The notes under the pieces were generated by a model. That model was not told the origin of the DNA, searched no databases, and was given only the letters and a program-made list of their open reading frames with translations. Source: Streptomyces sp. MnatMP-M17 (lineage in GTDB: Bacteria; Actinomycetota; Actinomycetes; Streptomycetales; Streptomycetaceae). From it: 48,436 nt of DNA. The stretch is from positions 1-48,436 of the forward strand of contig NZ_FMDK01000088.1 of assembly GCF_900091995.1 (NCBI RefSeq). The letters run 5' to 3'. The translations under genes were made by a program, and so were the position numbers. Positions 25,274 to 33,600 of the stretch are shown piece after piece (position 1 is the first letter of the stretch; the number at the start of each line of letters is the position of its first letter).

Positions 25274-25924
25274 TTGGCCTGTGACCTGTGGTTGGTCCCC
25301 CTCGTCGATGTGCTGTGCCACAGCCCCGACAATCCCTTCGCCGAAGAGATCGCCGTATACGACAAGGCGCTCGGCGACGCCGGGCTGCCGTCCGTCCCCG
25401 TCTTCGCCTATATGCCGGGCCTCTCGGGCGATGTCGCCCCGGTCGCCGGCTTCGACTACGACGCGCTGCACTTTCTGCGGCGCGCGTATCTGCTCCAGCT
25501 CTGCGGTCTGGCGGTGACGCCGGTCGGCGAACTGGGCGGTGACTACGAGCAGTTGCTGGAGATGTTCGAGTCGACGGCCCAGCAGTCGCATCTCGTCTGG
25601 CACTACGACCACGCGGGCGCGTATGTCCCGGTGGACTACGACGCGCCTCTCTCGAACGAGGAACTCCTCGCGGGCGGCGGCCCGCTGGGCTCCACCCAGG
25701 GCCTGCTGCGCGAGCTGGAGATCGTCGCTCCGGCGATCGGTATCGACCCGGCCAACCCGCCGGCCGCGCCCGCTCCGCCGGAGCGCCCCACGTCCTTGGA
25801 GGAACCGGCGACCTCGATCCCGTACGACGACAGCCCGTTCGCCCGGGAGCGCCATGTCTGGCTGGGCCTGCACGCCGCGGCGACCAGGAGTCTGGGCCAG
25901 GGTTCAATGATCATCTTCAGCTGA
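25274..25924 (+). CDS. Conserved actinobacterial protein of unknown function
   Basis: The 216-residue soluble protein begins (L)ACDLWLVPLVDVLCHSPDNPFAEEIAVYDKALGDAGLP and contains YMPGLSGDVAPVAGFDYDALHFLRRAYLLQLCGL and SHLVWHYDHAGAYVPVDYDAP. I do not recognise a domain. The strong conservation-like pattern of aromatic and acidic residues, and the ordinary codon use, show it is real. The TTG at 25274 is preferred as start because the LACDLWLVPLVDVL segment looks like a natural N-terminus and GGAGAG is 10 bases upstream; an in-frame ATG-equivalent at 25205 is less likely. It converges on the two-TM protein gene with a very strong hairpin. Confidence 0.75.
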   Translation: MACDLWLVPLVDVLCHSPDNPFAEEIAVYDKALGDAGLPSVPVFAYMPGLSGDVAPVAGFDYDALHFLRRAYLLQLCGLAVTPVGELGGDYEQLLEMFESTAQQSHLVWHYDHAGAYVPVDYDAPLSNEELLAGGGPLGSTQGLLRELEIVAPAIGIDPANPPAAPAPPERPTSLEEPATSIPYDDSPFARERHVWLGLHAAATRSLGQGSMIIFS

Positions 25925-25938
25925 CGGACGCCGATTCG

Positions 25939-25986
25939 TCCTCAACCGCCGGACGGGCTGACCGAAGCCCGTCCGGCGCGTGAGGA
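25939..25986. terminator. Extended palindrome, bidirectional terminator of a type common in Streptomyces
   Basis: The outer arms TCCTCA (25939-25944) and TGAGGA (25981-25986) enclose perfect 13-base inner arms CGCCGGACGGGCT (25947-25959) and AGCCCGTCCGGCG (25966-25978). Near-identical palindromes recur between convergent genes in many Streptomyces genomes, from general knowledge. Confidence 0.88.
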
Positions 25987-25999
25987 CACGGCGCGGTCG

Positions 26000-26767
26000 T
26001 CACCGCGGCTCGGGCGGGCGCTGTCTCGGCATATTCGGCCGGGTGCCCGGCGGCAGCGGGAAACGTCCGGGCGGCGGTACGGAGCCCTCGCCTCGTACGC
26101 CGCCCATCGGCATCGACTGCATCACCAGCGGCGCGGGGCCCGAGCGGAACTCGATCATCCAGTCCGCCGTCTCGGCCCGTACCAGCTCGGTCACGTCCTC
26201 CGTGAACCGCCGCAGCACCGCCAGACAGCGTTCCGCGGCCTCGCTCGCGGTGCCCTCGGTCGGCCCGAGGACCTCCCGTACGCACTCCGACGCCCAGTCG
26301 AACTGGAGCGTCTGCAATCTGCGCTGGACGCCCTGCGCCGTCGCGACCGCGCGCATCCAGCCGGACGTCAGCCCGAAGTAGCGGTCGCACGCCAGACAGG
26401 CGGCGCCCAGCAGCAGCGAGACATAGCCCCAGCCCGCCGCTCCCGCCAGCGCTCCGGTGAGATCCAGCAGCGGCAGGACGGCGCCCGCGGTCACGCCGAG
26501 CGCCGTCGCGGCCCGCAGGACGCGGGCGGCGCGCCGTTTCCGTAACCGGGTGCTCAGATACCAGTCGACGGTGCGCAGCGCGCCGGTCTCGACCCAGCGG
26601 TACAGCTCGTCGAGCCGTTCCGCGGGCTCGCCCCAGTCGCCGAGCGGGAACGGCCCTCCGGTCAGATCGCGGTCGCCCTCGGTCTCGCCGCCGTGCGGCA
26701 CGGCACCACCGGACGAGGCGTCCTCCTCCCGGGCAGGGCCTCCGGGCTGCATCTCCGGCTGGCTCAC
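26000..26767 (-). CDS. Two-TM protein, SLATT-like
   Basis: The 255-residue protein has a charged N-terminus (to about residue 40), a helix EPAERLDELYRWVETGALRTVDWYL, a basic LSTRLRKRRAARVLR, two adjacent membrane helices (about 85-104 and 107-127), and a long cytoplasmic helical tail with FDWASECVREVLGPTEGTASEAAERCLAVLRRFTEDVTELV. This arrangement matches the SLATT domain, which elsewhere appears as a membrane effector with nucleotide-signalling proteins. Here no partner nucleotidyltransferase is adjacent, so a housekeeping role is possible. GTG 26767 was chosen because GGAG sits 8 bases upstream on its strand. The assignment to SLATT is from pattern memory. Confidence 0.72.
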   Translation of the reverse strand: MSQPEMQPGGPAREEDASSGGAVPHGGETEGDRDLTGGPFPLGDWGEPAERLDELYRWVETGALRTVDWYLSTRLRKRRAARVLRAATALGVTAGAVLPLLDLTGALAGAAGWGYVSLLLGAACLACDRYFGLTSGWMRAVATAQGVQRRLQTLQFDWASECVREVLGPTEGTASEAAERCLAVLRRFTEDVTELVRAETADWMIEFRSGPAPLVMQSMPMGGVRGEGSVPPPGRFPLPPGTRPNMPRQRPPEPR

Positions 26768-27128
26768 CTGGGCACTCCTCTGCGGTCTGCTGTGACTTTG
26801 TGTGTACGGCTGGTCGACGATCGGTCGGTTCTCGGTCTCGGTTCTCGGTCTCGGTTCTCGGTTCTCGGCTCTTGGGTGGTCGGACGGGCGGATGACGGAC
26901 GGATGACAGACGTACGGCGGGCGATTCCGCGCATGCATTCCTACCGCCGAATGGTGGGCTGTGTGTCCGAAATCCCGGTATTTACCACCACGTGTGGGCC
27001 TTGAACAGGTGGAGGAGCCATGGGGCTCTCACTCGAAAGAGTTCGTTCCGGTGGGGTGGAGCGGGCTGCCCGGTGACCACGTAGGCTCGGCTTACAGAGG
27101 AAATCGTCGTCGAATGCCAGGAGTGACC
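26768..27128. other. Divergent intergenic region before the recombination operon
   Basis: This 361-base gap separates the two-TM gene from YbaB. It contains a CGGTTCTCGGTCT tandem repeat (26826-26870, about three and a half copies), a GGATGAC-type doublet near 26889-26905, and probably the promoter of the YbaB-RecR-DUF5063 operon (TAGGCT at 27082-27087 is a candidate -10). No gene was seen. Confidence 0.6.
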
Positions 27129-27485
27129 GTGTTTCCCGGTGGTGGTCAGCCCAATATGCAAGAGCTGCTCCAGCAGGCTCAGCAGATGCAGCAGGAACTC
27201 GCCCGGGCGCAGGAGGAGCTGGCGGCGACCGAGGTCGACGGCCAGTCGGGCGGTGGTCTGGTCAAGGCGACGGTCAACGGCTCGGGCGAACTGCGCGGCC
27301 TTGTCATCGATCCGAAGGCCGTCGACCCGGAGTCCGCGTCTTCGTTGCAGGAGCTGGGGGAGACGCTCGCGGATCTCGTCATCGCCGCCGTCCACGCGGC
27401 GAACGAGAACGCGCAGCAGCTCCAGCAGCAGAAGCTCGGTCCGCTCGCGCAGGGCCTCGGCGGTATGCCGGGCCTGCCCTTCTAA
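27129..27485 (+). CDS. YbaB/EbfC family nucleoid-associated protein
   Basis: The 118-residue dimeric DNA-binding protein has a Gln-rich helix ([23 protein letters not shown]), a central beta sheet ([29 protein letters not shown], here starting TEVDG) and a second helix ([28 protein letters not shown]). It normally travels with recR. Here recR follows 149 bases later and DUF5063 overlaps that. GTG 27129 with AGGAG at 27119-27123 is chosen over ATG 27114, because family members begin near (V/I)PGGGQPNMQ. Confidence 0.93.
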   Translation: MFPGGGQPNMQELLQQAQQMQQELARAQEELAATEVDGQSGGGLVKATVNGSGELRGLVIDPKAVDPESASSLQELGETLADLVIAAVHAANENAQQLQQQKLGPLAQGLGGMPGLPF

Positions 27486-27634
27486 GACCTCCCGGCACCA
27501 ACTAGCGTACGTACAAGGCCCGTACGCACCCGCAGCACCGGAGCACAGCCGCAGCACAGCCACGGCACCAGCAGCCGACAAGGCAACAGCCGACAAGCCA
27601 GCAGTCAACAGCAACAGCACGGGAAGGCAGTCCG

Positions 27635-28234
27635 TTGTACGAAGGCGTCGTTCAGGACCTCATCGACGAACTGGGCAGGCTGCCCGGCGTCGGTCCCAAG
27701 AGCGCGCAGCGGATCGCCTTCCATGTCCTCCAGGCCGAGCCGACCGATGTCCGCCGTCTCGCCCATGCCCTCCTTGAGGTCAAGGACAAGGTCCGGTTCT
27801 GCGCCGTGTGCGGCAATGTCGCCCAGGAGGAGCGCTGCGGTATCTGCCGTGACGCGCGCCGCGATCCGACGGTGATCTGCGCGGTGGAGGAACCGAAGGA
27901 CGTCGTCGCCATCGAGCGCACCCGTGAGTTCCGCGGTACGTACCACGTGCTCGGCGGCGCGATCAGTCCCATCGAGGGCGTCGGCCCGGACGATCTGCGG
28001 ATCCGTGAACTGCTGGCCCGGCTCGCCGACGGCACGGTCACCGAACTGATCCTGGCGACCGATCCCAATCTGGAGGGCGAGGCCACGGCCACGTACCTCG
28101 CCCGCATGATCAAGCCGATGGGCCTGAAGGTCACACGCCTGGCCAGCGGTCTGCCCGTGGGGGGCGACCTGGAATATGCCGACGAGGTCACGCTCGGGCG
28201 TGCCTTCGAGGGGAGACGACTTCTCGATGTCTGA
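27635..28234 (+). CDS. recR: Recombination mediator RecR
   Basis: The 199-residue protein acts with RecO/RecF in loading RecA on gapped DNA. A helix-hairpin-helix ([20 protein letters not shown]) is followed by a four-cysteine zinc motif (Cys56, Cys59, Cys68, Cys71), a Toprim domain starting at [16 protein letters not shown] with [15 protein letters not shown], and a C-terminal Walker-like segment. The start is TTG 27635, with GGGAAGG 7 bases upstream. The gap before it contains a doubled GCCGACAAG motif but no gene. Its stop overlaps the next gene by 8 bases. Confidence 0.97.
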   Translation: MYEGVVQDLIDELGRLPGVGPKSAQRIAFHVLQAEPTDVRRLAHALLEVKDKVRFCAVCGNVAQEERCGICRDARRDPTVICAVEEPKDVVAIERTREFRGTYHVLGGAISPIEGVGPDDLRIRELLARLADGTVTELILATDPNLEGEATATYLARMIKPMGLKVTRLASGLPVGGDLEYADEVTLGRAFEGRRLLDV

Positions 28235-28886
28235 CGCAACGCTGCACGCCGCCCATCAGGATCCGGACGACTTCGCGGTCCAGATCGCCGACCAGATCGA
28301 GAGCTTCATCGTGGCCGTCACGGAAGTGGCGAAGGGCGATGAGCCGGACAGCGCCGTACCGTTCCTGCTGCTGGAGTTCTCCCAGCTCATGCTGGCCGGC
28401 GGCCGGCTGGGCGCGCACGAGGACTTCCTTCCCGACGAGCGCTACGAGCCCGACCTCGGCCCGGAGCCGGATGTCGACGAGCTGCGCGAGCGCTTCGCGG
28501 TGATCCTGGAGCCGATCGACGTGTACTCCGAGGTCTTCGATCCGTACGAGCCGCGCAAGGCGCCCGTCGCGGCCCGTATCTCCGACGACATCGCCGGTGT
28601 GATCACGGACCTCCGCCACGGTATGGCCCACTACCGTGCGGGCCGTACGGCCGAGGCGCTGTGGTGGTGGCAGTTCTCGTACTTCTCCAACTGGGGCTCC
28701 ACCGCCTCCGCGACGCTGCGCGCCCTCCAGTCCCTGGTGGCCCACGTCCGCCTCGACCAACCGCTCCCGGCCCTGGACGGCCTCGACACGGACCAGGACC
28801 TCGGCGAGGACGCCCTCGCGGAAGAGGCGGGCAAAGTAATGGCGGAAGAAATCGCCGGCCCTCTGGGTCTGCGCACCGTCAGGTAA
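28227..28886 (+). CDS. DUF5063 domain protein
   Basis: The 219-residue soluble, mainly helical acidic protein carries [68 protein letters not shown] and the tryptophan-rich [18 protein letters not shown] characteristic of DUF5063. The family regularly sits next to recR in actinobacteria, and its function is unknown. ATG 28227 overlaps the recR stop by 8 bases, so expression is coupled; a link to recombination is inference from context only. Confidence 0.88.
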   Translation: MSDATLHAAHQDPDDFAVQIADQIESFIVAVTEVAKGDEPDSAVPFLLLEFSQLMLAGGRLGAHEDFLPDERYEPDLGPEPDVDELRERFAVILEPIDVYSEVFDPYEPRKAPVAARISDDIAGVITDLRHGMAHYRAGRTAEALWWWQFSYFSNWGSTASATLRALQSLVAHVRLDQPLPALDGLDTDQDLGEDALAEEAGKVMAEEIAGPLGLRTVR

Positions 28887-28888
28887 TC

Positions 28889-28941
28889 CGTACGGTCACC
28901 GGATATTCGTACGGTCACCGGATAATCCGTACGGTCACCGG
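28889..28941. repeat. Three direct copies of CGTACGGTCACCGG
   Basis: Identical 14-base units lie at 28889-28902, 28908-28921 and 28928-28941 (19- and 20-base spacing). Each contains the 9-base palindrome CGGTCACCG and is linked by ATA/ATAATC spacers. The array lies 65 bases upstream of the next gene. Confidence 0.85.
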
Positions 28942-29005
28942 GCCGTCGCCTGCGAGAAACCGTGTCGTCAGGACGGGACGCCGTCGCGCTGTAGCGTGTC
29001 CCGTC

Positions 29006-29821
29006 ATGACCATGCCGCCTTCGCAGGCTCCAGGCCCCAACGGCTCTCCGCACCAGCAGAACCCGTCTGCCCAGCCCCCGCACGGGCTGCCGTACCCGCA
29101 GGGGCAGGAGCCTCCCCAGGCGTACGCGTCGTACGCCGGCCAGGGCTCCTGGGGGCAGCCGCCGGTGGGTCCGCCTCCGCGCAAGAGGCGGACCGGGCTG
29201 ATTTTCGGCATTGTCACCGGCTCGATCGCGCTCGTCGCGGCCCTCGCCTATGTCGGCAACAAGGCCGGCGACGCGGTGGCCTCCGCGAGCAAGTTCCCCG
29301 CCGCCGAGTACCGCCTCACGGTTCCGAAGAAACTGCTGGACAACGAGTACAAGCGGCTCGACGACGTGACCGAGCAGATGAACGGTGAGGTGAGGAAGGA
29401 GGATCTCCGCGACACCCTGATTTCGCGGAATGTGAAGACGTCCCTGGGCATGTACGCCGCTGCCGACAACTCCGGTGGGCTCAGCCTGGCCGGCATGTAC
29501 GGCCAGTTCAAGAACCCGGCGCTGGAGGTGACGAGCACGCTGGACGGGATACAGAAGGGTGGTCTGAAGGAACTCAGCCCTCGGAAGCACGTCACTCCGC
29601 CCGGCTCCGACACCGACCTGACGTGCACCGTCATGCTCTCCGAGGAGGGGGCCGCCACCTTCGTCGTCCCTGTGTGCGCATGGGGCGACGAGAACACGGT
29701 CGCCGGCGTCGCGATCTTCACCCCCGTGGACACCGAGCCCGACCCCGGCACCATCGACCTCGAAGCGACAGCGCGGACGGTCCTGAAGGCGCGCGAAGAG
29801 ATACGCCGCCCGATCGGCTGA
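29006..29821 (+). CDS. Single-pass membrane protein of unknown function
   Basis: The 271-residue protein starts with a Pro/Gln/Gly-rich cytoplasmic segment (to about residue 62), then a basic stop (RKRR) and a membrane helix at about 65-83. The extracytoplasmic domain has YRLTVPKKLLDNEYKRLDDVTEQMNGEV and a pair of cysteines (DLTCTVML, VPVCAWGDEN). Streptomyces genomes carry many relatives; none is characterised to my knowledge. A TAGCGT hexamer at 28992-28997 lies 8 bases before ATG 29006, consistent with a leaderless message. Three direct repeats lie just upstream of that promoter. Confidence 0.78.
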   Translation: MTMPPSQAPGPNGSPHQQNPSAQPPHGLPYPQGQEPPQAYASYAGQGSWGQPPVGPPPRKRRTGLIFGIVTGSIALVAALAYVGNKAGDAVASASKFPAAEYRLTVPKKLLDNEYKRLDDVTEQMNGEVRKEDLRDTLISRNVKTSLGMYAAADNSGGLSLAGMYGQFKNPALEVTSTLDGIQKGGLKELSPRKHVTPPGSDTDLTCTVMLSEEGAATFVVPVCAWGDENTVAGVAIFTPVDTEPDPGTIDLEATARTVLKAREEIRRPIG

Positions 29822-29900
29822 CCAGCGCGTTGACGTCAGTCGACGACGCTCCGCGTCGCCTCCCTCCTCCGCCTTGCGATCCACGGCACCAACGCCGACA

Positions 29901-29962
29901 TCAGCCGCTGCCGCGGCGGGCGCTCCCTGATCCGGCCTGATCCGAACGAAAGACCCTAGCCC
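29901..29962 (-). repeat. Interspersed repeat, copy 1 (inverted mate at 48375-48436)
   Basis: This segment matches the reverse complement of the last 62 bases of the window at 57 of 62 positions with no gaps. Identity stops abruptly beyond 29962, so TAGCCC / GGGCTAGGGTCTTTCG is a real end of the repeat. Leftwards the unit may continue through 29822-29900, which contains GACGCTCCGCGTC and a purine/pyrimidine-biased stretch. The family looks like a small non-coding mobile element or IS-end remnant; no transposase is present. Confidence 0.75.
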
Positions 29963-30067
29963 TGCTGTGTGACGCGTCCCACTTTTTTGCGTGGTGCTGT
30001 TCAGCCGGGGCATGCATCCTCACCGAGCGGGCGGCGGCCAGTCCTCGATGATCACTGAGTGAGCGGA

Positions 30068-30088
30068 ACATCTCACGATGTGATATGT
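30068..30088. promoter_or_regulatory. Inverted repeat upstream of ask
   Basis: ACATCTCAC (30068-30076) and GTGATATGT (30080-30088) are complementary at 8 of 9 positions around GAT, 68 bases before the ask start. The position suits an operator or an activator site. Confidence 0.5.
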
Positions 30089-30155
30089 CCGAGTCGTCGT
30101 GCGGTCGCTCGTTAAACTGTGCCGACAGTAGTGATGAACTGAGCGAGGAGCGCAC

Positions 30156-31427
30156 GTGGGCCTTGTCGTGCAGAAGTACGGAGGCTCCTCCGTAGCCGAT
30201 GCCGAGGGCATCAAGCGGGTCGCCAAGCGAATCGTCGATGCCAAGAAGAACGGCCATCAAGTGGTCGTCGTGGTTTCGGCGATGGGCGACACGACGGACG
30301 AGTTGATCGATCTCGCAGGGCAGGTGTCCCCGATCCCTGCCGGGCGTGAGTTCGACATGCTGCTGACCGCCGGAGAGCGGATCTCCATGGCCCTGCTGGC
30401 GATGGCGATCAAAAACCTGGGCCACGAGGCCCAGTCGTTCACCGGCAGCCAGGCGGGCGTCATCACCGACTCGGTCCACAACAAAGCGCGCATCATCGAT
30501 GTCACGCCGGGCCGGATCCGTACGGCGCTGGACGAGGGCAATATCGCCATCGTCGCCGGGTTCCAGGGTGTGTCCCAGGACAAGAAGGACATCACCACAC
30601 TGGGACGCGGCGGTTCCGACACCACCGCCGTTGCGCTCGCAGCCGCACTGGACGCGGAGGTGTGTGAGATCTACACCGATGTGGACGGTGTCTTCACCGC
30701 CGACCCGCGGGTCGTGACGAAGGCCCGGAAGATCGAGTGGATCTCCTTCGAGGACATGCTGGAGCTGGCCAGCTCCGGCTCCAAGGTGCTGCTGCACCGG
30801 TGCGTCGAGTACGCACGCCGTTACAACATTCCGATCCATGTCCGTTCCTCGTTCTCGGGGCTTCAGGGCACATGGGTCAGCAACGAGCCGCAAGGGGACC
30901 GCACGGTGGAGCAGGCCATCATCTCCGGTGTCGCCCATGACACCTCCGAGGCGAAGATCACGGTCGTCGGCGTCCCCGACAAGCCCGGCGAGGCCGCGAC
31001 GATCTTCCGAGCCATCGCCGACAACGAGATCAATATCGACATGGTCGTCCAGAACGTCTCCGCCGCGGCGACGGGACTGACCGACATCTCCTTCACGCTG
31101 CCGAAGACCGAGGGCCGCAAGGCCATCGACGCGCTGGAGAAGACGAAGTCGACGATCGGGTTCGAGTCGCTGCGCTACGACGACCAGATCGCCAAGATCT
31201 CCCTCGTCGGCGCGGGCATGAAGACCAACCCGGGCGTCACCGCGAGCTTCTTCGAGGCGCTGTCGGACGCGGGTGTGAACATCGAGCTGATCTCGACCTC
31301 CGAGATCCGGATCTCCGTGGTCACGCGCGCGGACGATGTCACCGAGGCCGTACGGGCGGTGCACACCGCCTTCGGTCTCGACAGCGATTCCGACGAGGCC
31401 GTGGTCTACGGAGGCACCGGCCGATGA
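30156..31427 (+). CDS. ask: Aspartate kinase, alpha chain
   Basis: This 423-residue enzyme phosphorylates aspartate to start the lysine, threonine, methionine and diaminopimelate pathway. The kinase domain carries [11 protein letters not shown] at the N-terminus, [12 protein letters not shown], the aspartate-binding FQG and [16 protein letters not shown]. Two ACT domains from about residue 265 ([21 protein letters not shown] and [22 protein letters not shown]) mediate feedback by lysine/threonine. GTG 30156 has GAGGAG six bases upstream. The gene probably also produces a beta chain from GTG 30906. The asd-like gene follows 61 bases downstream in the same direction. Confidence 0.97.
   Translation: MGLVVQKYGGSSVADAEGIKRVAKRIVDAKKNGHQVVVVVSAMGDTTDELIDLAGQVSPIPAGREFDMLLTAGERISMALLAMAIKNLGHEAQSFTGSQAGVITDSVHNKARIIDVTPGRIRTALDEGNIAIVAGFQGVSQDKKDITTLGRGGSDTTAVALAAALDAEVCEIYTDVDGVFTADPRVVTKARKIEWISFEDMLELASSGSKVLLHRCVEYARRYNIPIHVRSSFSGLQGTWVSNEPQGDRTVEQAIISGVAHDTSEAKITVVGVPDKPGEAATIFRAIADNEINIDMVVQNVSAAATGLTDISFTLPKTEGRKAIDALEKTKSTIGFESLRYDDQIAKISLVGAGMKTNPGVTASFFEALSDAGVNIELISTSEIRISVVTRADDVTEAVRAVHTAFGLDSDSDEAVVYGGTGR
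30906..31427 (+). CDS. ask: Aspartate kinase beta chain from an internal start (same frame)
   Basis: An in-frame GTG at codon 251 is preceded by AAGGGGA (30892-30898) at 7 bases. It would yield a 173-residue protein beginning [20 protein letters not shown], consisting of the two ACT domains only. Coryne- and other actinobacterial aspartokinases of the alpha2-beta2 type use an internal start at the equivalent place, so a second product is likely. It is not a separate gene. Confidence 0.5.
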   Translation: MEQAIISGVAHDTSEAKITVVGVPDKPGEAATIFRAIADNEINIDMVVQNVSAAATGLTDISFTLPKTEGRKAIDALEKTKSTIGFESLRYDDQIAKISLVGAGMKTNPGVTASFFEALSDAGVNIELISTSEIRISVVTRADDVTEAVRAVHTAFGLDSDSDEAVVYGGTGR

Positions 31428-31488
31428 ACCGGCCGCGCGGAAGCCGGTCGTACGGCGACGTCGGGGGCAGACGCGGGAGCGCCGCGCC

Positions 31489-32547
31489 GTGAACGGCCGG
31501 CCGACGCTCGCGGTCGTGGGTGCGACCGGGGCCGTCGGCGCCGTCATGCTCCAGATCCTCTCCCAGCACGCCGACGTCTGGGGCGACATCCGGCTGATCG
31601 CCTCGCCGCGCACCGAGGGCCGCAAGCTCTCCGTGCGCGGCGAGCCGACCGAGATCGTCGGCCTCACCGAAGAGGCGCTCGACGGCGTCGACGTCGCGGT
31701 GTTCCTCGTACCGGACGAGGTGTCCGCCCGATGGGCGCCCGTCGCCGCCGCCAAGGGCGCGGTCGTCGTGGACAGTTCGGCCGCCTTCCGGATGGATCCG
31801 GACGTACCGCTGGTCGTCCCCGAGCTCAATCCGCACGCGGTACGGTCCCGGCCGCGTGGAATTGTCGCGAGCCCGGCCTGCACGACACTGTCGATGATCG
31901 TCACGGTGGGCGCCCTGCACGCCGAGTTCGGACTGCGCGAGCTGGTGGTCTCCTCGTACCAGGCGGTCAGCGCCGCCGGCCAGGACGGCATCACCGCCCT
32001 GCGCGACCAGCTCTCCCTCGTCGCCGGTACGGAACTGGGCACGCATCCCGGCGATGTGCGCCGCGCGGTCGGTGACACCACCGGTCCCTTCTCCGCTCCG
32101 CTGGCGCTCAATGTCGTGCCCTGGTCCGGTGCGCCGCAGGACGGTGGCTGGTCCTCGGACGAGATGGCGATACGCGACGAGACCAGAAAGGTCCTCGACC
32201 TGCCCGGTCTGCGCGTGACGGCGACCTGTGTCCATGTCCCGGTGATCACCGCGCACTCGCTCACCGTGCACGCGCGCTTCGAGCAGGAGATCACCGTCGG
32301 CCGGGCGCACGAGATCCTGGCGACCTCGCCGGGCGTGGTGCTGTTCGACAACCCGGGCGCGGGCGACTTCCCGACGCCCGCGGATGTGGTGGGGACGGAT
32401 CCGACCTGGGTGGGGCGCGTACGGCGGTCGCTGGACGACCCCAGGGCGCTGGAGCTTTTCGTCTGCGGCGACAATCTCCGCAAGGGCGCGGCCCTGAACA
32501 CGGCTCAGATCGCCGAGGCCATCGCCCTGGAACTGTCGAAACCGTAG
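31489..32547 (+). CDS. asd: Aspartate-semialdehyde-dehydrogenase-like protein with altered active site
   Basis: The 352-residue protein shares the enzyme's layout: NADP loop GATGAVGAVM, nucleophile Cys131, Gln158 (SSYQAVSAAG), general base His256 (ITAHS) and the C-terminal VCGDNLRKGAALNTAQIAE. Several positions normally fixed in the family differ: the substrate-carboxylate Arg of CVRVPV is His249 (CVHVPV), the Asn before the Cys is Ala130 (SPACTT), DNSGAFRM reads DSSAAFRM, and SGAG reads SAAG. Reduction of aspartyl phosphate is the family reaction, but activity here is uncertain. GTG 31489 follows GGGAG by about 10 bases. It is in the ask operon. Confidence 0.85.
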   Translation: MNGRPTLAVVGATGAVGAVMLQILSQHADVWGDIRLIASPRTEGRKLSVRGEPTEIVGLTEEALDGVDVAVFLVPDEVSARWAPVAAAKGAVVVDSSAAFRMDPDVPLVVPELNPHAVRSRPRGIVASPACTTLSMIVTVGALHAEFGLRELVVSSYQAVSAAGQDGITALRDQLSLVAGTELGTHPGDVRRAVGDTTGPFSAPLALNVVPWSGAPQDGGWSSDEMAIRDETRKVLDLPGLRVTATCVHVPVITAHSLTVHARFEQEITVGRAHEILATSPGVVLFDNPGAGDFPTPADVVGTDPTWVGRVRRSLDDPRALELFVCGDNLRKGAALNTAQIAEAIALELSKP

Positions 32548-32937
32548 CGGCCGTAGTAGCCGAAGCCGTAGCAGTGACCCTGGTCACGGTTCTTTGCCGT
32601 AACCGCGAGAAACCTCAACTGTGGCTCAAAAGTCGACGAAAATCAGAAGCCGTTGAACCCTAAAACTTTGTAGGATCTGTGAACGTCCTTTGGTCAGGTT
32701 CATGGTCACACCGGCTTGAACTGGGACGTTGTCTTGTTCGACGTTGCCCGTCTGTCTTTCCTGCGAGAACACCGCAACCGCTGACCGGCCGGGAAGCGTC
32801 TCTGCGGTCACCCCTTCGCGGTGTCGCGAGAATTGGGGCATAGGGGGAGATCGGGTACGCATGACGGCAATTGGTGCAGCGTCAAATGGGGTGACGTGCG
32901 CGTACAACCCTGACGGGGGGAAGCGTGTCCAACAGGC
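32548..32937. other. Intergenic/leader region before the ECF sigma gene
   Basis: These 390 bases are lower in GC than their surroundings between 32610 and 32770. They carry a palindrome GTGACC-ct-GGTCAC (32574-32587), tandem GCCGTAG motifs just after the asd stop, and a small frame ATG 32861-33034 (57 residues) with GGGGGAGA 10 bases upstream that overlaps the sigma start out of frame. No other gene was seen; the sigma promoter should be here. Confidence 0.55.
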
Positions 32938-33600
32938 GTGGCAGAGGTTCTCGACATCACAGCGATCGTCCCGGTACGCGGCGCGGCGGTGCGTCCGCTC
33001 CGGCGGCCCCGTACACCCGGCGGTATGCCGGTGATCGCGCCCATGCCCGCCGCGCGTTCCGCACGTCTGCCGTCCCAGCGCGAGGGCGCTGACGGCGCGA
33101 TGGCAGCGGGTACCACCGTCGATCACCTCACGGAGACCTATCGCGCCCACTACCGGTCGCTGCTCGGTCTCGCCGCTCTGCTGCTGGACGACACGGCCTC
33201 CTGCGAGGATGTCGTCCAGGAGGCCTTCATCCGGGTGCACTCCGCGCGCAACCGTGTACGGGAGCCGGAGAAGACGCTCGCGTATCTGCGGCAGACCGTG
33301 GTGAACCTCTCCCGGTCAGCCCTGCGCCGGCGCATCCTCGGTCTGAAGCTGCTCTCCAAGCCGATGCCGGACATGGCGAGCGCGGAGGAGGGCGCGTACG
33401 ACCAGCTGGAGCGGGACGCGCTGATCAAGGCGATGCGCGGATTGCAGCGGCGGCAGCGCGAGGTGCTGGTTCTCCGGTACTTCGCGGACATGACCGAGGC
33501 GCAGGTCGCCGAGACTCTTGGGATATCACTGGGCTCGGTGAAGGCGTACGGCTCGCGCGGCATCAAGGCGCTGCGCGTCGCCATGGAGGCCACGGCATGA
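32938..33600 (+). CDS. ECF-type RNA polymerase sigma factor
   Basis: The 220-residue protein has an unusual N-terminal extension of about 60 residues, sigma region 2 (YRAHYRSLLGLAALLLDDTASCEDVVQEAFIRVH, TLAYLRQTVVNLSRSALRRR) and region 4 (LQRRQREVLVLRYFADMTEAQVAETLGISLGSVKAYGSRGIKAL). The GTG at 32938 is 15 bases from GGGGGGAAG, longer than ideal. A later start such as the ATG in GGMPVIAPM would remove part of the extension. The stop overlaps the next gene by ATGA, and that product is a membrane protein that could act as its anti-sigma factor. Confidence 0.88.
   Translation: MAEVLDITAIVPVRGAAVRPLRRPRTPGGMPVIAPMPAARSARLPSQREGADGAMAAGTTVDHLTETYRAHYRSLLGLAALLLDDTASCEDVVQEAFIRVHSARNRVREPEKTLAYLRQTVVNLSRSALRRRILGLKLLSKPMPDMASAEEGAYDQLERDALIKAMRGLQRRQREVLVLRYFADMTEAQVAETLGISLGSVKAYGSRGIKALRVAMEATA

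Larger units (their letters stand above)
29822..30155. other. Intergenic region before ask
   Basis: The 334-base gap holds the interspersed repeat (29901-29962), a run of six T at 29984-29989, and the ask promoter region with the inverted repeat at 30068-30088. No gene was found. Confidence 0.6.

Noticed and set aside
26826-26870. CRISPR-like periodicity in the repeats
   Set aside because: Units are 7-13 bp and contiguous with no spacers; a simple tandem repeat.
28989-29005. Possible small RNA start at the TAGCGT hexamer
   Set aside because: The hexamer is better explained as the -10 of the leaderless membrane-protein gene starting at 29006.
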